DNA from: Acinetobacter sp. XH1741
Lineage (GTDB): Bacteria > Pseudomonadota > Gammaproteobacteria > Pseudomonadales > Moraxellaceae
Length of the DNA stretch: 64,000 nt
NCBI RefSeq assembly: GCF_041021895.1
Contig: NZ_CP157428.1
Location: 1,922,001 to 1,986,000, forward strand
Reading direction: 5' to 3'
Part shown: positions 52,672 to 61,379 of the stretch, piece by piece
Numbering within the stretch: position 1 is the first letter of the stretch
Layout of the letters: each line of letters opens with the position of its first letter
Translations under genes and position numbers: made by a program
Notes under the pieces: generated by a model
What the model saw: the letters and a program-made list of their open reading frames with translations, nothing else
Told to the model about the DNA's origin: nothing
Databases searched by the model: none

Positions 52672-53376
52672 ATGCTGCTGGAAAAAATTTTACAATCACA
52701 AGGGTTCGGCTCACGTAAATATTGCCAGCAGTTAATAAAAAATGGTTCTGTAAGTATTGATGGAGAGGTGGTGAGTGATCTCAAAAAACAATTCTCTCTG
52801 GAAAATTTTGAGTTTTCTGTATTTGGGGAAACTTATCAATATCGAGAAAAAATTTATATCGCTTTAAAAAAACCACAAGGTTTTGAATGCTCACACGATC
52901 CTCAGCATCATCAAAGTGTTTTTAGCTTATTGCCAGAAATGATGATTCAGCGCGGTGTACAGGCAGTTGGACGTTTAGATCAGGATACAACAGGACTACT
53001 TTTACTCACCGATGACGGTAAATATCTACAAGCGTTAACTCATCCACGTAAACATGTGCCAAAAGTTTATCATGTTACGACTATAGATCCGGTGACTCCT
53101 GAACAAATTGAAATGCTGACAAACGGCGTTAATTTACATCAGGAAAAAGGCTTATTTGCAGCTACAGATGTGGTGATGCTTGATACTCACCAATTAACAA
53201 TGACTATCCATCAAGGTGTTTATCATCAAGTAAAACGAATGATTGCAGCCGTAGGTAATAAAGTCGAAAGGTTACATCGACATCAAATAGGTCAATTGGT
53301 TTTACCTGAAATTGAGGAAGGGGATTGGATATATTTATCTGAACAACAAAAAAAGCTTGCTCAAAATATTACTTAA
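52672..53376 (+). CDS. rsuA: 16S rRNA pseudouridine synthase, RsuA type
   Basis: This 234-residue enzyme has an N-terminal S4 RNA-binding domain (ILQSQGFGSRKYCQQLIKNG at about residues 5-24) and the pseudouridine synthase domain with the catalytic aspartate in GRLDQDTTGLLLLTDDG near residue 103. Further marks are KVYHVTT and HQGVYHQVKRMIAAVGN. RsuA modifies U516 of 16S rRNA. The family also includes RluB, RluE and RluF, which differ in target; length and the HQVKRM form favour RsuA. It overlaps the convergent acetyltransferase gene by 8 bp. Confidence 0.85.
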   Translation: MLLEKILQSQGFGSRKYCQQLIKNGSVSIDGEVVSDLKKQFSLENFEFSVFGETYQYREKIYIALKKPQGFECSHDPQHHQSVFSLLPEMMIQRGVQAVGRLDQDTTGLLLLTDDGKYLQALTHPRKHVPKVYHVTTIDPVTPEQIEMLTNGVNLHQEKGLFAATDVVMLDTHQLTMTIHQGVYHQVKRMIAAVGNKVERLHRHQIGQLVLPEIEEGDWIYLSEQQKKLAQNIT

Positions 53377-53812
53377 GAAAACAATGAAAAGTCTGAAATT
53401 CACTGTCTCGAATAAATCCCATTTGTTCATAGAGACGGTGAGATTCATGATTGTTGGTTTGAGTCTCGAGGCTAATTCGTAAAGCATTTTCTTGTTTTGC
53501 AAATAAGATTGCAGTATCAATAAGTTGTTTGGCTGAACCCTGCCGACGGAACATTGGAGTGACATATACGTCATCTAAGATGTAATACGTTGAGCAAGCA
53601 ACTGAAGAAAAACCTAAATAAAGAAGGACAAAACCAGTAATTTTTTCATCTTTAATATGAATAAAAAATACACTTTCTTTATTTTCAAAACGTTGTTTTA
53701 AAAAAAGATGCGATTCTTCAAGATTAGAAGATGCGCCATAAAATTGACGATATTCATCAAATAAAACAGCGAGTTGACTTAAATCTTCGTAGGTCGCTCG
53801 TCTAACAATCAT
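53369..53812 (-). CDS. GNAT-family N-acetyltransferase
   Basis: This 147-residue protein is a single GNAT domain: IVRRATYEDLSQLAVLFDEYRQFYG at the start, the acetyl-CoA-binding DVYVTPMFRRQGSAKQLI near residue 87 (with the RxxGxA loop), and SHRLYEQMGFIRDSEFQTF near the end. The acceptor substrate is unknown. AGGAGC lies 7 bp upstream. It is 97 bp downstream of an orphan DinJ/RelB-type antitoxin gene on the same strand, and overlaps rsuA by 8 bp at its 3' end. Confidence 0.87.
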   Translation of the reverse strand: MIVRRATYEDLSQLAVLFDEYRQFYGASSNLEESHLFLKQRFENKESVFFIHIKDEKITGFVLLYLGFSSVACSTYYILDDVYVTPMFRRQGSAKQLIDTAILFAKQENALRISLETQTNNHESHRLYEQMGFIRDSEFQTFHCFLK

Positions 53813-53909
53813 TGGGCGCTCCTTTTAGTTATCATTATGTTTTTACAAAAAGAGCATAACTAAAAAAGAAGCGAATTGACGTTAAAACTTGTTTAAAAAT
53901 GCAACACTG

Positions 53910-54218
53910 TTAAGTTTTGTCACTTTCACCTAAAAGAGCATTTAACTCTTCAAATAAATCTTCGTGATCATCATCTTCATTTAAAGTTGAAGAATTCTGA
54001 TTTAATGAAGACGCTTTCGCTTTTCTCAGTTTTAATAATTGTTCCATATTAATATTCTGATTTTCGATAGCAAAAGGAATAGATTTAGTTAAGACGACTT
54101 GTTTGAAAAACAGTCGCACTGCTTGGGCAGGGGTAATCCCCAATTGTTTAAAAACAGCAAAAGCCTGTTTTTTCTCTTGGGAGTCAAGTCGAACCTGATA
54201 AACTTCTGTTTTTCGCAT
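53910..54218 (-). CDS. DinJ/RelB-family antitoxin without a recognisable toxin
   Basis: This 102-residue protein has the ribbon-helix-helix pattern of the RelB/DinJ family: EVYQVRLDSQEKKQAFAVFKQLG then ITPAQAVRLFFKQVVLTKSIPFAI, the family's LGLTxxxAIxxFLxQVxxxxxIPF signature. The C-terminal half is acidic (STLNEDDDHEDLFEELNAL). In known systems a YafQ or RelE toxin gene follows directly; here the next gene on the strand is a GNAT acetyltransferase 97 bp away. The start at 54218 matches the family; ATG codons further upstream in frame are not supported. It may be an orphan regulator. Confidence 0.82.
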   Translation of the reverse strand: MRKTEVYQVRLDSQEKKQAFAVFKQLGITPAQAVRLFFKQVVLTKSIPFAIENQNINMEQLLKLRKAKASSLNQNSSTLNEDDDHEDLFEELNALLGESDKT

Positions 54219-54329
54219 GAATAACAAAACCAAATGATTTTTAATTTTTAGGAATTTATTTTAAACCATCAGAATGTAATTTCAATGTCTTTGAGCATAA
54301 AAAATAATCTTTTTGTCATTACGGTGTGA

Positions 54330-55238
54330 TTACAGTGTCAATTCAAATGTGGAATTGAAAACCATTTCCTGTTTTGTGATTGGGTCTATAAAAGAAATTT
54401 GCTTCGCTAAAAGCTGTAATGGCTGGGAAAAATCATGATCAGCCTTATGCCGAACTATTGGATAAAACGAATCATTTTTAATCGGAATTCCCAAATGATT
54501 TAAATGAACGCGGAGTTGGTGTTGTTTTCCGGTAGTGGGGGTTAAACAATATTTAGCCCAACTTTGGTTATGTTCAAGCAACTCAATTTTTGTTTCTGTA
54601 TTGGTTTTACTCTGGCTAATAACGCGCATTGTATAAAAGGGTGTGCCTTTATCTAGATATAGTTTAAGAGTCTGAGGAAATTTTAATTCAGGTTTGTATT
54701 GTGCAATTGCATGATAAATTTTATGAACTTGACGATCTGCAAATAACTGTTGATAAATCCCGCGTGACTGCGGTCGTTTGCAAAATAAAACCACTCCGGC
54801 AGTTTCACGGTCTAATCGATGGATTGGAGTTAAAAACTCATTGTTAGTTTGCTTTTTTAATCGAACCAATAGTGTTTCTTGTACATATTGTCCTGTTGGG
54901 CTAATCGTTAAAAAGTGAGGTTTATCTACAACGAGCAAGTCATCATTTTCAAATAAGACCCGATGCTCAAATGGAACATGGGTTTCATAAGCAAGAAATC
55001 GATAATAAAAAATATGGGTATTTGCGATGTAGGGGGTATCTAAAGTTAGTTTTTCGCCGTTTGCCGAATAAATAAGACCATCTTGAAAGCGTTGCTGCCA
55101 CTCAGTTACTTTTATATGAGGAAAATTTTCGCAGAGAAATTGATAGATGGTTTGAGCATCGGTTTGGGATGGAAGATAGACTTGGCTTGCGCTTACGCCA
55201 TCAATCATTGGTGGGAAAAATTCAATCGGACTAGACAT
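54330..55238 (-). CDS. RluA-family pseudouridine synthase
   Basis: This 302-residue enzyme has the RluA catalytic motif HRLDRETAGVVLFCK near residues 138-152, VDKPHFLTISPTG near 103 and LTPTTGKQHQLRVHLNHLGIPI near 233. It modifies uridines in rRNA or tRNA; the target cannot be told from these motifs. The N-terminus (WQQRFQDGLIYSANGEKL near 44) is a degenerate S4-like region. It is monocistronic on the minus strand and divergent from tsaE, with 119 bp between starts. Confidence 0.88.
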   Translation of the reverse strand: MSSPIEFFPPMIDGVSASQVYLPSQTDAQTIYQFLCENFPHIKVTEWQQRFQDGLIYSANGEKLTLDTPYIANTHIFYYRFLAYETHVPFEHRVLFENDDLLVVDKPHFLTISPTGQYVQETLLVRLKKQTNNEFLTPIHRLDRETAGVVLFCKRPQSRGIYQQLFADRQVHKIYHAIAQYKPELKFPQTLKLYLDKGTPFYTMRVISQSKTNTETKIELLEHNQSWAKYCLTPTTGKQHQLRVHLNHLGIPIKNDSFYPIVRHKADHDFSQPLQLLAKQISFIDPITKQEMVFNSTFELTL

Positions 55239-55357
55239 AAAAGAGTGTCAATATTGCATAAATGTGATGTAAAAAAGGCCAACTTTAAGGACTTAAGTAG
55301 GCTTTAAAGCAGGGCAATGGTATCATATCGATTATTTTGAATCATGTTATGTGTGTT

Positions 55358-55831
55358 ATGTCGTATTCATTGAAAATAGTTTTAAATCATGAAGAAGATA
55401 CCCAGCGTTTAGCTCAGGCATTGGCGCAACATGTTCAAGCCGGAGTGATTTATCTCATTGGTGATTTGGGTGCCGGTAAAACGACATTGACCCGTTATTT
55501 TTTGCAGGCTTTGGGGCATACAGGCTCGGTTAAAAGTCCAACTTATACATTGGTTGAACCATACAAAATCAATAATAAAGAAATTTTTCATTTTGACTTA
55601 TATCGCTTAAATGATCCGTATGAACTTGAATTAATGGGTATCCGTGATTATTTAGATATTACCGATGCACTTTTTTTATTTGAGTGGCCATCGAAAGGCG
55701 GAGATGAAATTCCAGAGGCGGATATTATTATTGATATTCAAAAGTCAGATGATGAACTCAATCGTTTTGTGACCTTAACTTTGCCAACAGAGCATTTGTA
55801 TCAAACTTTGCAGGAAAAGCTTCATGACTGA
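55358..55831 (+). CDS. tsaE: TsaE, tRNA t6A modification ATPase
   Basis: This 157-residue P-loop protein has Walker A GDLGAGKTTLTR at about residues 35-46, SVKSPTYTLVEPY near 60, and HFDLYRLNDPYELELMGIRDY with the Walker B region. TsaE works with TsaB, TsaC and TsaD to make N6-threonylcarbamoyladenosine at tRNA position 37. The ATG at 55358 is chosen from the family N-terminus; another in-frame ATG is at 55349, and neither has a strong ribosome site. It overlaps mutL by 8 bp, the usual order in gammaproteobacteria. Confidence 0.95.
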   Translation: MSYSLKIVLNHEEDTQRLAQALAQHVQAGVIYLIGDLGAGKTTLTRYFLQALGHTGSVKSPTYTLVEPYKINNKEIFHFDLYRLNDPYELELMGIRDYLDITDALFLFEWPSKGGDEIPEADIIIDIQKSDDELNRFVTLTLPTEHLYQTLQEKLHD

Positions 55832-57776
55832 TGAAAAGCTAACACAACGTCGTATTCATACATTAGACGCAGCGTTAGCCAACCAGATTGCTGCTGGTGA
55901 GGTGATTGAACGCCCTTCATCGGTTGTAAAAGAATTATTAGAAAACTCAATTGATGCAGGGGCAACCGAGCTCATTGTGCGGATTGCACAAGGCGGTTCA
56001 ACACTGATTGAAATTATTGACAATGGGCATGGGATTCATCCTGATGATTTGTCATTGGCAGTTATGCGTCATGCAACCAGTAAAATTAAAACAGCAGAAG
56101 ATCTACATGCGATTGTCAGCTTAGGTTTCCGTGGCGAAGCACTTGCGTCTATTGCGGCGGTTTCGCGTTTGACTTTAACCAGTAGCCAAGATGAAAGTGG
56201 CATTGGTCATCAGGTTGAAGTAAATGGTACGGCATTTGATCATCAGCAAGTACAGGCTGTTGCCGCACAAAAAGGGACACATATTCGAGTTCAGGACTTA
56301 TTTTTTAATGTTCCTGCACGCCGTAAATTTTTAAAGAAGCCAACCACCGAGTTTGGGCATATTGAAGAAATTGTACGTCGTTTAGCTTTAACGCATTTTG
56401 ATATACGTTTTGTACTTGAGCACAATGACAATATTCGAATTAATTTACCGATAGCAGATAGCGGTGAATTAAGATTTCAGCGTGTCCAGCAATTATTGGG
56501 TCAACAGTTTGTTCAAAATGCGTATTGGATAGATGCACAAAGTATTAGCATGCGTTTATCAGGGTGGTTAGGACATCCTTCAGATGCACGTGCCCAAGCA
56601 GACTTACAATATGTTTATGTAAATGGCCGGATTGTTAAAGATAAGACTATCTCGCATGCTTTAAGAATGGCTTATGACGGAATTTTACATGGTCATCAAC
56701 ATTCATCTTATTTACTTTTTTTAGAAGTTGATCCTGAAAATATTGATGTTAACGTTCATCCAACGAAACATGAGATTCGTTTTCTAAATCAACGTGAAGT
56801 GCATGAGTTTGTCAGACATTACGCAAAAGACACTCTAGCTCAATTTCAGACGGCTAGTGCAGATTTAGCACAAGCTATGAAAGTTGATGAAGCTCAGAAT
56901 GCTTCTGTACAACCTCAACCTAAATATCAAGAACAATTTTCATTGCACCGTACAGAGCAAGCTTCCGATACGGTAGTAGACAAGCCAAATAATTATCAGC
57001 CCTCTACTGAACTTTTAACTGTTTTTAATGCCAGCCGTCCGCAAGCTGTTCACTATGCAGATCAGTCACCAAAATATAATGGTTCTACTCAATTAAATAA
57101 TGCGTTAAAGACCTACTTAGCGCCACTACGTGACCAAACTGCTAATGCCTCAGTTGATGAGAATATTGAACCTGTCGCTAAAGTGGATGAATTTCCATTA
57201 GGTATTGCAATTGCTCAGCTTCATGGAATTTATATTCTGGCGCAAAATACCGAAGGCCTCATTATTGTTGATATGCATGCAGCCCATGAGCGTATTTTAT
57301 TGCAACAAATGAAAAATGCTTGGGATAAACCTGAGTTTTGGACATCTCAGCAGTTGCTTATACCTAAAGTAATTTCAATTAGCCGTATGCAGGCTGTTCG
57401 GGTTGAGGATTTAAAACCTCAGCTTGAGCGCTTAGGTTTAGAAATTGATTTATACGGTGATGAGCAAGTTATTGTGCGTGGCGTGCCAGCTATTTTACAA
57501 AAAGCAGATTTTGAAAACCTTATTCCAGAGCTTTTAAATGATTTAGACCCAAATGATGAAGCTCAAGGGTTATTACAAAAACGTGATGAGTTATTAGCAG
57601 GAATGGCCTGTCATGGTGCAGTGCGGGCACATAGGCAACTCAGTCTTTCAGAGATGAATGCTTTATTACGCCAAATGGAGCAGACTGAATTTGCCAGTCA
57701 ATGTAATCATGGCCGTCCAACTTGGCGCGCATTTCCATTATCTCAACTAGATAAATTATTTGCTCGAGGAGAGTAG
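55824..57776 (+). CDS. mutL: MutL, DNA mismatch repair protein
   Basis: This 650-residue protein has the GHKL ATPase motifs IAAGEVIERPSSVVKELLEN and SIDAGATE at the N-terminus, DNGHGIHPDDL near residue 66, and FRGEALASIAAVSRL near 99. A polar linker follows (about 340-440), and then the C-terminal dimerisation domain contains MACHGAVRAHRQLSLSEMN near 593. MutL links MutS recognition to strand cleavage. It lies between tsaE (8-bp overlap) and miaA (6-bp gap), so the three are probably one operon. Confidence 0.97.
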   Translation: MTDEKLTQRRIHTLDAALANQIAAGEVIERPSSVVKELLENSIDAGATELIVRIAQGGSTLIEIIDNGHGIHPDDLSLAVMRHATSKIKTAEDLHAIVSLGFRGEALASIAAVSRLTLTSSQDESGIGHQVEVNGTAFDHQQVQAVAAQKGTHIRVQDLFFNVPARRKFLKKPTTEFGHIEEIVRRLALTHFDIRFVLEHNDNIRINLPIADSGELRFQRVQQLLGQQFVQNAYWIDAQSISMRLSGWLGHPSDARAQADLQYVYVNGRIVKDKTISHALRMAYDGILHGHQHSSYLLFLEVDPENIDVNVHPTKHEIRFLNQREVHEFVRHYAKDTLAQFQTASADLAQAMKVDEAQNASVQPQPKYQEQFSLHRTEQASDTVVDKPNNYQPSTELLTVFNASRPQAVHYADQSPKYNGSTQLNNALKTYLAPLRDQTANASVDENIEPVAKVDEFPLGIAIAQLHGIYILAQNTEGLIIVDMHAAHERILLQQMKNAWDKPEFWTSQQLLIPKVISISRMQAVRVEDLKPQLERLGLEIDLYGDEQVIVRGVPAILQKADFENLIPELLNDLDPNDEAQGLLQKRDELLAGMACHGAVRAHRQLSLSEMNALLRQMEQTEFASQCNHGRPTWRAFPLSQLDKLFARGE

Positions 57777-57782
57777 TTTTAC

Positions 57783-58727
57783 ATGTCAAATCAATTGCCC
57801 GTCATCAATTTAATGGGACCGACTGCAAGCGGAAAAACCGCTTTGGCATGTGAACTATATGAGCGTGGAAATTTTGAGTTAATTTCAGTTGACTCTGCAC
57901 TTGTTTATAAAGATATGGATATCGGTACTGCGAAGCCAACGCGTGAAGAACAAGCATTATATCCCCATCATTTGATTGATATTATTACTCCACTTGAAGT
58001 CTATTCAGCAGCGCAGTTTGTTGAAGATGCTTGTGTTTTAATTGACGAAATGCATTCGCGTGGTAAAACGCCTATTTTGGTAGGAGGAACCATGTTGTAT
58101 TTCAAGGCACTCCTAGAAGGTTTATCGAGTAATTTGCCAAGCGCAGATGCAAGTGTTCGTGCAGCAATTGAAGAAAAAGCATTAAATGAAGGGTGGCAAG
58201 CCGTTTATGATGAACTTGTAGCGGTCGATCCTGCTGCGGGTGTGAAGTTTAAGGTTTCAGATAAACAAAGAATTATTCGGGCACTTGAAGTTTATCGTAT
58301 TACAGGTGAACCAATTACCAAATTACAGGCAGAACAACCCAAAAATGTACCATATCGATACATATTTCATAACTACGCCTTACTTCCAGATCGGTTAGAA
58401 TTACATCAACGCATTGAGCAAAGATTAAGCAAAATGTGGGGTATCGGTTTTTTGAGTGAAGTTGAATCTCTAATTGAAAAATACGATTTAGATGAAAATT
58501 TACCCTCTATGCGTTCAGTTGGTTATCGACAAGCTCTAGAATTTCTATTAAAAAGTGATATGAGTCTCAAAAAAAAGCAGGAAATGGAGGATAAAGCCTT
58601 ATTTGCAACACGACAACTTGCCAAACGTCAATATACGTGGTTACGTTCTTTGCAAGAAATACACGATTTTAAAACTTACTTGACGATAAAGCAGGCGAAA
58701 GAAGACTTGCGAAACTCTTATGGATAA
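57783..58727 (+). CDS. miaA: MiaA, tRNA dimethylallyltransferase
   Basis: This 314-residue enzyme adds a dimethylallyl group to A37 of tRNAs reading UNN codons. It has the P-loop [11 protein letters not shown] at about residues 12-22, the [16 protein letters not shown] segment near 37-52, [15 protein letters not shown] near 101-115 and [12 protein letters not shown] near 279-290. It begins 6 bp after mutL. Downstream, a weak hairpin with a T-run lies before hfq, as in many gammaproteobacteria where miaA and hfq are partly co-transcribed. Confidence 0.97.
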   Translation: MSNQLPVINLMGPTASGKTALACELYERGNFELISVDSALVYKDMDIGTAKPTREEQALYPHHLIDIITPLEVYSAAQFVEDACVLIDEMHSRGKTPILVGGTMLYFKALLEGLSSNLPSADASVRAAIEEKALNEGWQAVYDELVAVDPAAGVKFKVSDKQRIIRALEVYRITGEPITKLQAEQPKNVPYRYIFHNYALLPDRLELHQRIEQRLSKMWGIGFLSEVESLIEKYDLDENLPSMRSVGYRQALEFLLKSDMSLKKKQEMEDKALFATRQLAKRQYTWLRSLQEIHDFKTYLTIKQAKEDLRNSYG

Positions 58728-58741
58728 AGCAAAATTTGCAC

Positions 58742-58787
58742 ACTGTCTTTTTATAATTTTTAGTTGAAAAATAAAGATAGTTTTTTT
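58742..58787 (+). terminator. Weak attenuator-like hairpin between miaA and hfq
   Basis: ACTGTCTTT (58742-58750) can pair with AAAGATAGT (58773-58781, one G-U pair) across a 22-base loop, with seven T from 58781. The long loop makes it weak; partial read-through to hfq is likely. Confidence 0.45.
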
Positions 58788-58821
58788 GCGCTGATTTAAA
58801 AATTTTTTTTTGGAGTTAAAA

Positions 58822-59334
58822 ATGTCTAAAGGTCAAACTTTACAAGATCCGTTCTTAAATTCTCTCCGTAAAGAACGTATCCCAGTTTCTATTTTCCTTG
58901 TTAACGGTATTAAATTACAAGGTCATATTGAATCTTTTGACCAATATGTTGTTTTATTAAAAAATACTGTAAGTCAAATGGTTTATAAACACGCTATTTC
59001 TACGGTTGTTCCAGCTCGTAACCCACGTCCAGCAGGTGCACAAGGTGCAGGTTTCCCAGCTCAGGGTGGTAGTCAAGGTGGCTTCGGCGCTCAAGGTACA
59101 GGCTTCGGCGGTGCTCAAGGTGGCGGCTTCGGTGGTCAAGGCGGCTTCGGTGGTCAAGGCGGCGGCTTCGGTGGTCAAGGTGGCTTCGGCGGTCAAGGCG
59201 GCTTCGGCGGTCAAGGCGGCGGCTTCGGTGGTCAAGGTGGCTTCGGTGGTCAAGGCGGTTTCGGCGGACACCAAGGCGGTTTTGATGGCGATTCTAAATT
59301 TGAAGATGGTCAAGAAGACGAAAATAATCGTTAA
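58822..59334 (+). CDS. hfq: Hfq, RNA chaperone with long glycine-rich tail
   Basis: This 170-residue protein has a standard Sm-like core of about 70 residues: [20 protein letters not shown] (Sm1 start), [18 protein letters not shown] and the Sm2 motif [12 protein letters not shown]. coli Hfq is 102 residues. Here the core is followed by about 100 residues dominated by GGFGGQ repeats and an acidic end ([14 protein letters not shown]). Hfq is a hexamer that pairs small RNAs with mRNAs. Long Gly-rich tails are known in Acinetobacter and its relatives. The start at 58822 has GGAG 7 bp upstream; a frame from 58810 is rejected. A terminator follows. Confidence 0.97.
   Translation: MSKGQTLQDPFLNSLRKERIPVSIFLVNGIKLQGHIESFDQYVVLLKNTVSQMVYKHAISTVVPARNPRPAGAQGAGFPAQGGSQGGFGAQGTGFGGAQGGGFGGQGGFGGQGGGFGGQGGFGGQGGFGGQGGGFGGQGGFGGQGGFGGHQGGFDGDSKFEDGQEDENNR
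59110..59280 (+). repeat. In-frame tandem repeats in the hfq tail
   Basis: Units of 18 and 21 bp encode GGFGGQ or GGGFGGQ eight times (seven FGGQ and one FGGH), arranged in a higher-order pattern. The GC-rich units stand out from the AT-rich surroundings. Unit length is a multiple of three, so copy-number changes would keep the frame. Confidence 0.9.
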
Positions 59335-59345
59335 TTGATAATCAT

Positions 59346-59378
59346 AAAAAAACCAGTCAATTTATGACTGGTTTTTTT
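59346..59378 (+). terminator. Terminator after hfq
   Basis: A 14-bp perfect stem (59346-59359 with 59365-59378) around ATTTA, ending in seven T, 11 bp after the hfq stop. Confidence 0.95.
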
Positions 59379-59466
59379 ATGGCTTTAAAATATAAAAAGT
59401 AATTTAAACGCCCTTCAGTTGGTCTCGTTTTCTTAAAATTTAGGTTAGTTAATAGGTTCTTTGCGA

Positions 59467-60324
59467 ATGATATTAATATTTGCTGCTGCATTGTGCAGTG
59501 TTCTGGTTTCTGTGCTATTAAAAAATTTAAAGAAAAGGGGATATCAACCCATGCAGATGATTGCATGGAATTATGCAAGTGCTAGCCTTTTATGCTACTG
59601 GTGGTTTAAACCTGATATACAACATATATCTATACAAAATACACCGTGGTGGTTAATTGCCGCTTTAGGGATAATTTTACCCAGTATTTTTCTATGCCTT
59701 GCCAAATCATTAGAGTTTGCAGGTATTGTAAAAACTGAGATCGCGCAACGACTCTCAGTCGTACTCTCACTATTAGCTGCTTATTTATTTTTTCAAGAGC
59801 AGTTCAACTCTCTTAAATTATTGGGAATAGGTTTAGGCATTTTTGCTGTTCTTTTTATTTTATTTGGCCAGTTTAAGGTATCTTCTGGACATCAATCAAA
59901 AAAAGCAATTATTGCTTTGATGAGTGTATGGTTCGGTTATGCAGCGGTCGATATCTTATTAAAATATACGAGTAGTTTGGGTTTACAGTTTACTTTGACG
60001 CTCAATCTAATTTTTATTACTGCATTTATTTTATCAATCATTTATTTGCTCATCCAAAAAAAGGCTGCGTGGCAATTCAAAACTACTCTCGCAGGATTAA
60101 TGCTTGGCGTACTGAATTTTTCCAATATTGCACTGTATGTTAAAGCGCATATTTTACTTAAAGACTCGCCAGCAATTGTTTTTGCAAGTATGAATATTTT
60201 GGTGGTATTACTTGGAATTGTATGTGGAGTGGTTCTATACAAAGAAAAATTAAAACTACCAACAGTTTTAGGAACTATTTTAGGAATAAGTGGCTTGGTG
60301 TGTTTAGCCCTTGCAATGAAATAG
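59467..60324 (+). CDS. EamA-family transporter
   Basis: This 285-residue inner-membrane protein has about ten hydrophobic segments in two halves, as in EamA/DMT metabolite exporters. The second half includes VLLGIVCGVVLYKEKLKLPTVLG, typical of the family's eighth to tenth segments. The substrate is unknown. The ATG at 59467 is preferred over a TTG six bases earlier; the ribosome site (AGG) is weak. The gene is convergent with the nitroreductase gene. Confidence 0.83.
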   Translation: MILIFAAALCSVLVSVLLKNLKKRGYQPMQMIAWNYASASLLCYWWFKPDIQHISIQNTPWWLIAALGIILPSIFLCLAKSLEFAGIVKTEIAQRLSVVLSLLAAYLFFQEQFNSLKLLGIGLGIFAVLFILFGQFKVSSGHQSKKAIIALMSVWFGYAAVDILLKYTSSLGLQFTLTLNLIFITAFILSIIYLLIQKKAAWQFKTTLAGLMLGVLNFSNIALYVKAHILLKDSPAIVFASMNILVVLLGIVCGVVLYKEKLKLPTVLGTILGISGLVCLALAMK

Positions 60325-60352
60325 GAGTTCAAAAGAATACTCTTTTGAACTC
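60325..60352. terminator. Hairpin between the EamA and nitroreductase genes
   Basis: GAGTTCAAAAGA (60325-60336) and TCTTTTGAACTC (60341-60352) form a perfect 12-bp stem around ATAC, one base after the EamA stop. No strong T-run follows on either side, so termination is likely but not certain. Confidence 0.65.
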
Positions 60353-60363
60353 TGCTCAACTTT

Positions 60364-61017
60364 TTATAAATGCGTAAAAATAACTTCATCAGGCAGACGA
60401 GATTTTGGCAACTTAGCATTAAAATCATTTTCGCTTCTGTATCCAACTGAAACAATTACAGAACTACGTAGACCTTTTTCTTTTAAGCCAAACTCGTCAT
60501 TTAAAATATCTTCATCAAATCCACCCATTGGGGTTGCATCAATCCCTTCGAGGCCAGCTGCAAAGAGTAGTTGTCCTAAGGCAATAAAGGTTTGATTTTC
60601 CATCCAGCCAAATAGGTTTTTTTGCTCATTACGATAAAACTCGACATAACCGTGACGAGTATCTTTTTGACCGAGCTTTGCTTTTTCGTCTTTAAATCGG
60701 CCGCTTAAATCATCTTGTTCAAGTAACTGGTTTAAAAATTCTGGTGAAATATCGGTTCTTGTACAAAAGACAAGGGTATGTGATGACTCGAGAACTTTAG
60801 GTGCATTGTAGGCATATCGCCCTGTTAAAGCCTTTGCAATGCGTTCTTTTGCTGCAAGATTGTCTGCAACCAAGAAATGCCAAGGTTGGATATTTACTGA
60901 AGAGGGGGTAAAACGTAAAACTTCTAATAATTTGTTGAATTTTTCTTGAGGGATTTTTTTTTCAGGATCATACGCTTTCGTTGTATAGCGACTTTTAACC
61001 GTATTTAATAAGTCCAT
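60364..61017 (-). CDS. NfsB-like oxygen-insensitive NAD(P)H nitroreductase
   Basis: This 217-residue flavoprotein matches NfsB in length and motifs: the N-terminal VKSRYTTKAYDPEKKIP (FMN-binding arginine region), LRFTPSSVNIQPWHFLVA near residue 38, and GLEGIDATPMGGFDEDILN near 155. Such enzymes reduce nitroaromatics and quinones with NAD(P)H and activate nitrofuran drugs. The ATG at 61017 has GGAG 8 bp upstream; a longer frame from 61101 is rejected because those codons do not resemble the family. Confidence 0.92.
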   Translation of the reverse strand: MDLLNTVKSRYTTKAYDPEKKIPQEKFNKLLEVLRFTPSSVNIQPWHFLVADNLAAKERIAKALTGRYAYNAPKVLESSHTLVFCTRTDISPEFLNQLLEQDDLSGRFKDEKAKLGQKDTRHGYVEFYRNEQKNLFGWMENQTFIALGQLLFAAGLEGIDATPMGGFDEDILNDEFGLKEKGLRSSVIVSVGYRSENDFNAKLPKSRLPDEVIFTHL

Positions 61018-61157
61018 GCATTTACTCCATATCAATCTTATTACAATGGAAAGGCTTTCATCTTTGGAATCATACGCGATTTTAGAAAAAAACATCTGCA
61101 TTTTAATGTGATAAAGAAATACAATACTTATATAAATTTTTTACTAATTTATTGAAA

Positions 61158-61379
61158 ATGTTTGAATTAATACCAATTAATCGAAAAAGTAAGCTGCGAG
61201 AAATTAGAGTGGTTAAAGTTTTTCTAATTTTTGCATTTGTATTGTGTCTTTTAATTTTATATATCGAATATCAAAAATATGGACATATAAACTGGAAATT
61301 TGTATTCATTACCTGTCTATGTGTAATCTGGGATTTTGATTTAAATAAACAAGTTAAACATTTGAAAAATAATAATTAA
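61158..61379 (+). CDS. Small membrane protein, hypothetical
   Basis: This 73-residue protein has two hydrophobic segments (about residues 20-39 and 47-61) separated by a short polar loop, with a basic N-terminus. No family is recognised and no good ribosome site precedes the ATG. It overlaps lpxH by four bases at the 3' end. It could be a real small membrane protein or a chance frame. Confidence 0.4.
   Translation: MFELIPINRKSKLREIRVVKVFLIFAFVLCLLILYIEYQKYGHINWKFVFITCLCVIWDFDLNKQVKHLKNNN

Noticed and set aside
58957-59313. Ala/Thr/Glu-repeat minus-strand frame opposite hfq
   Set aside because: Produced by the reverse complement of the glycine repeats; not a gene.
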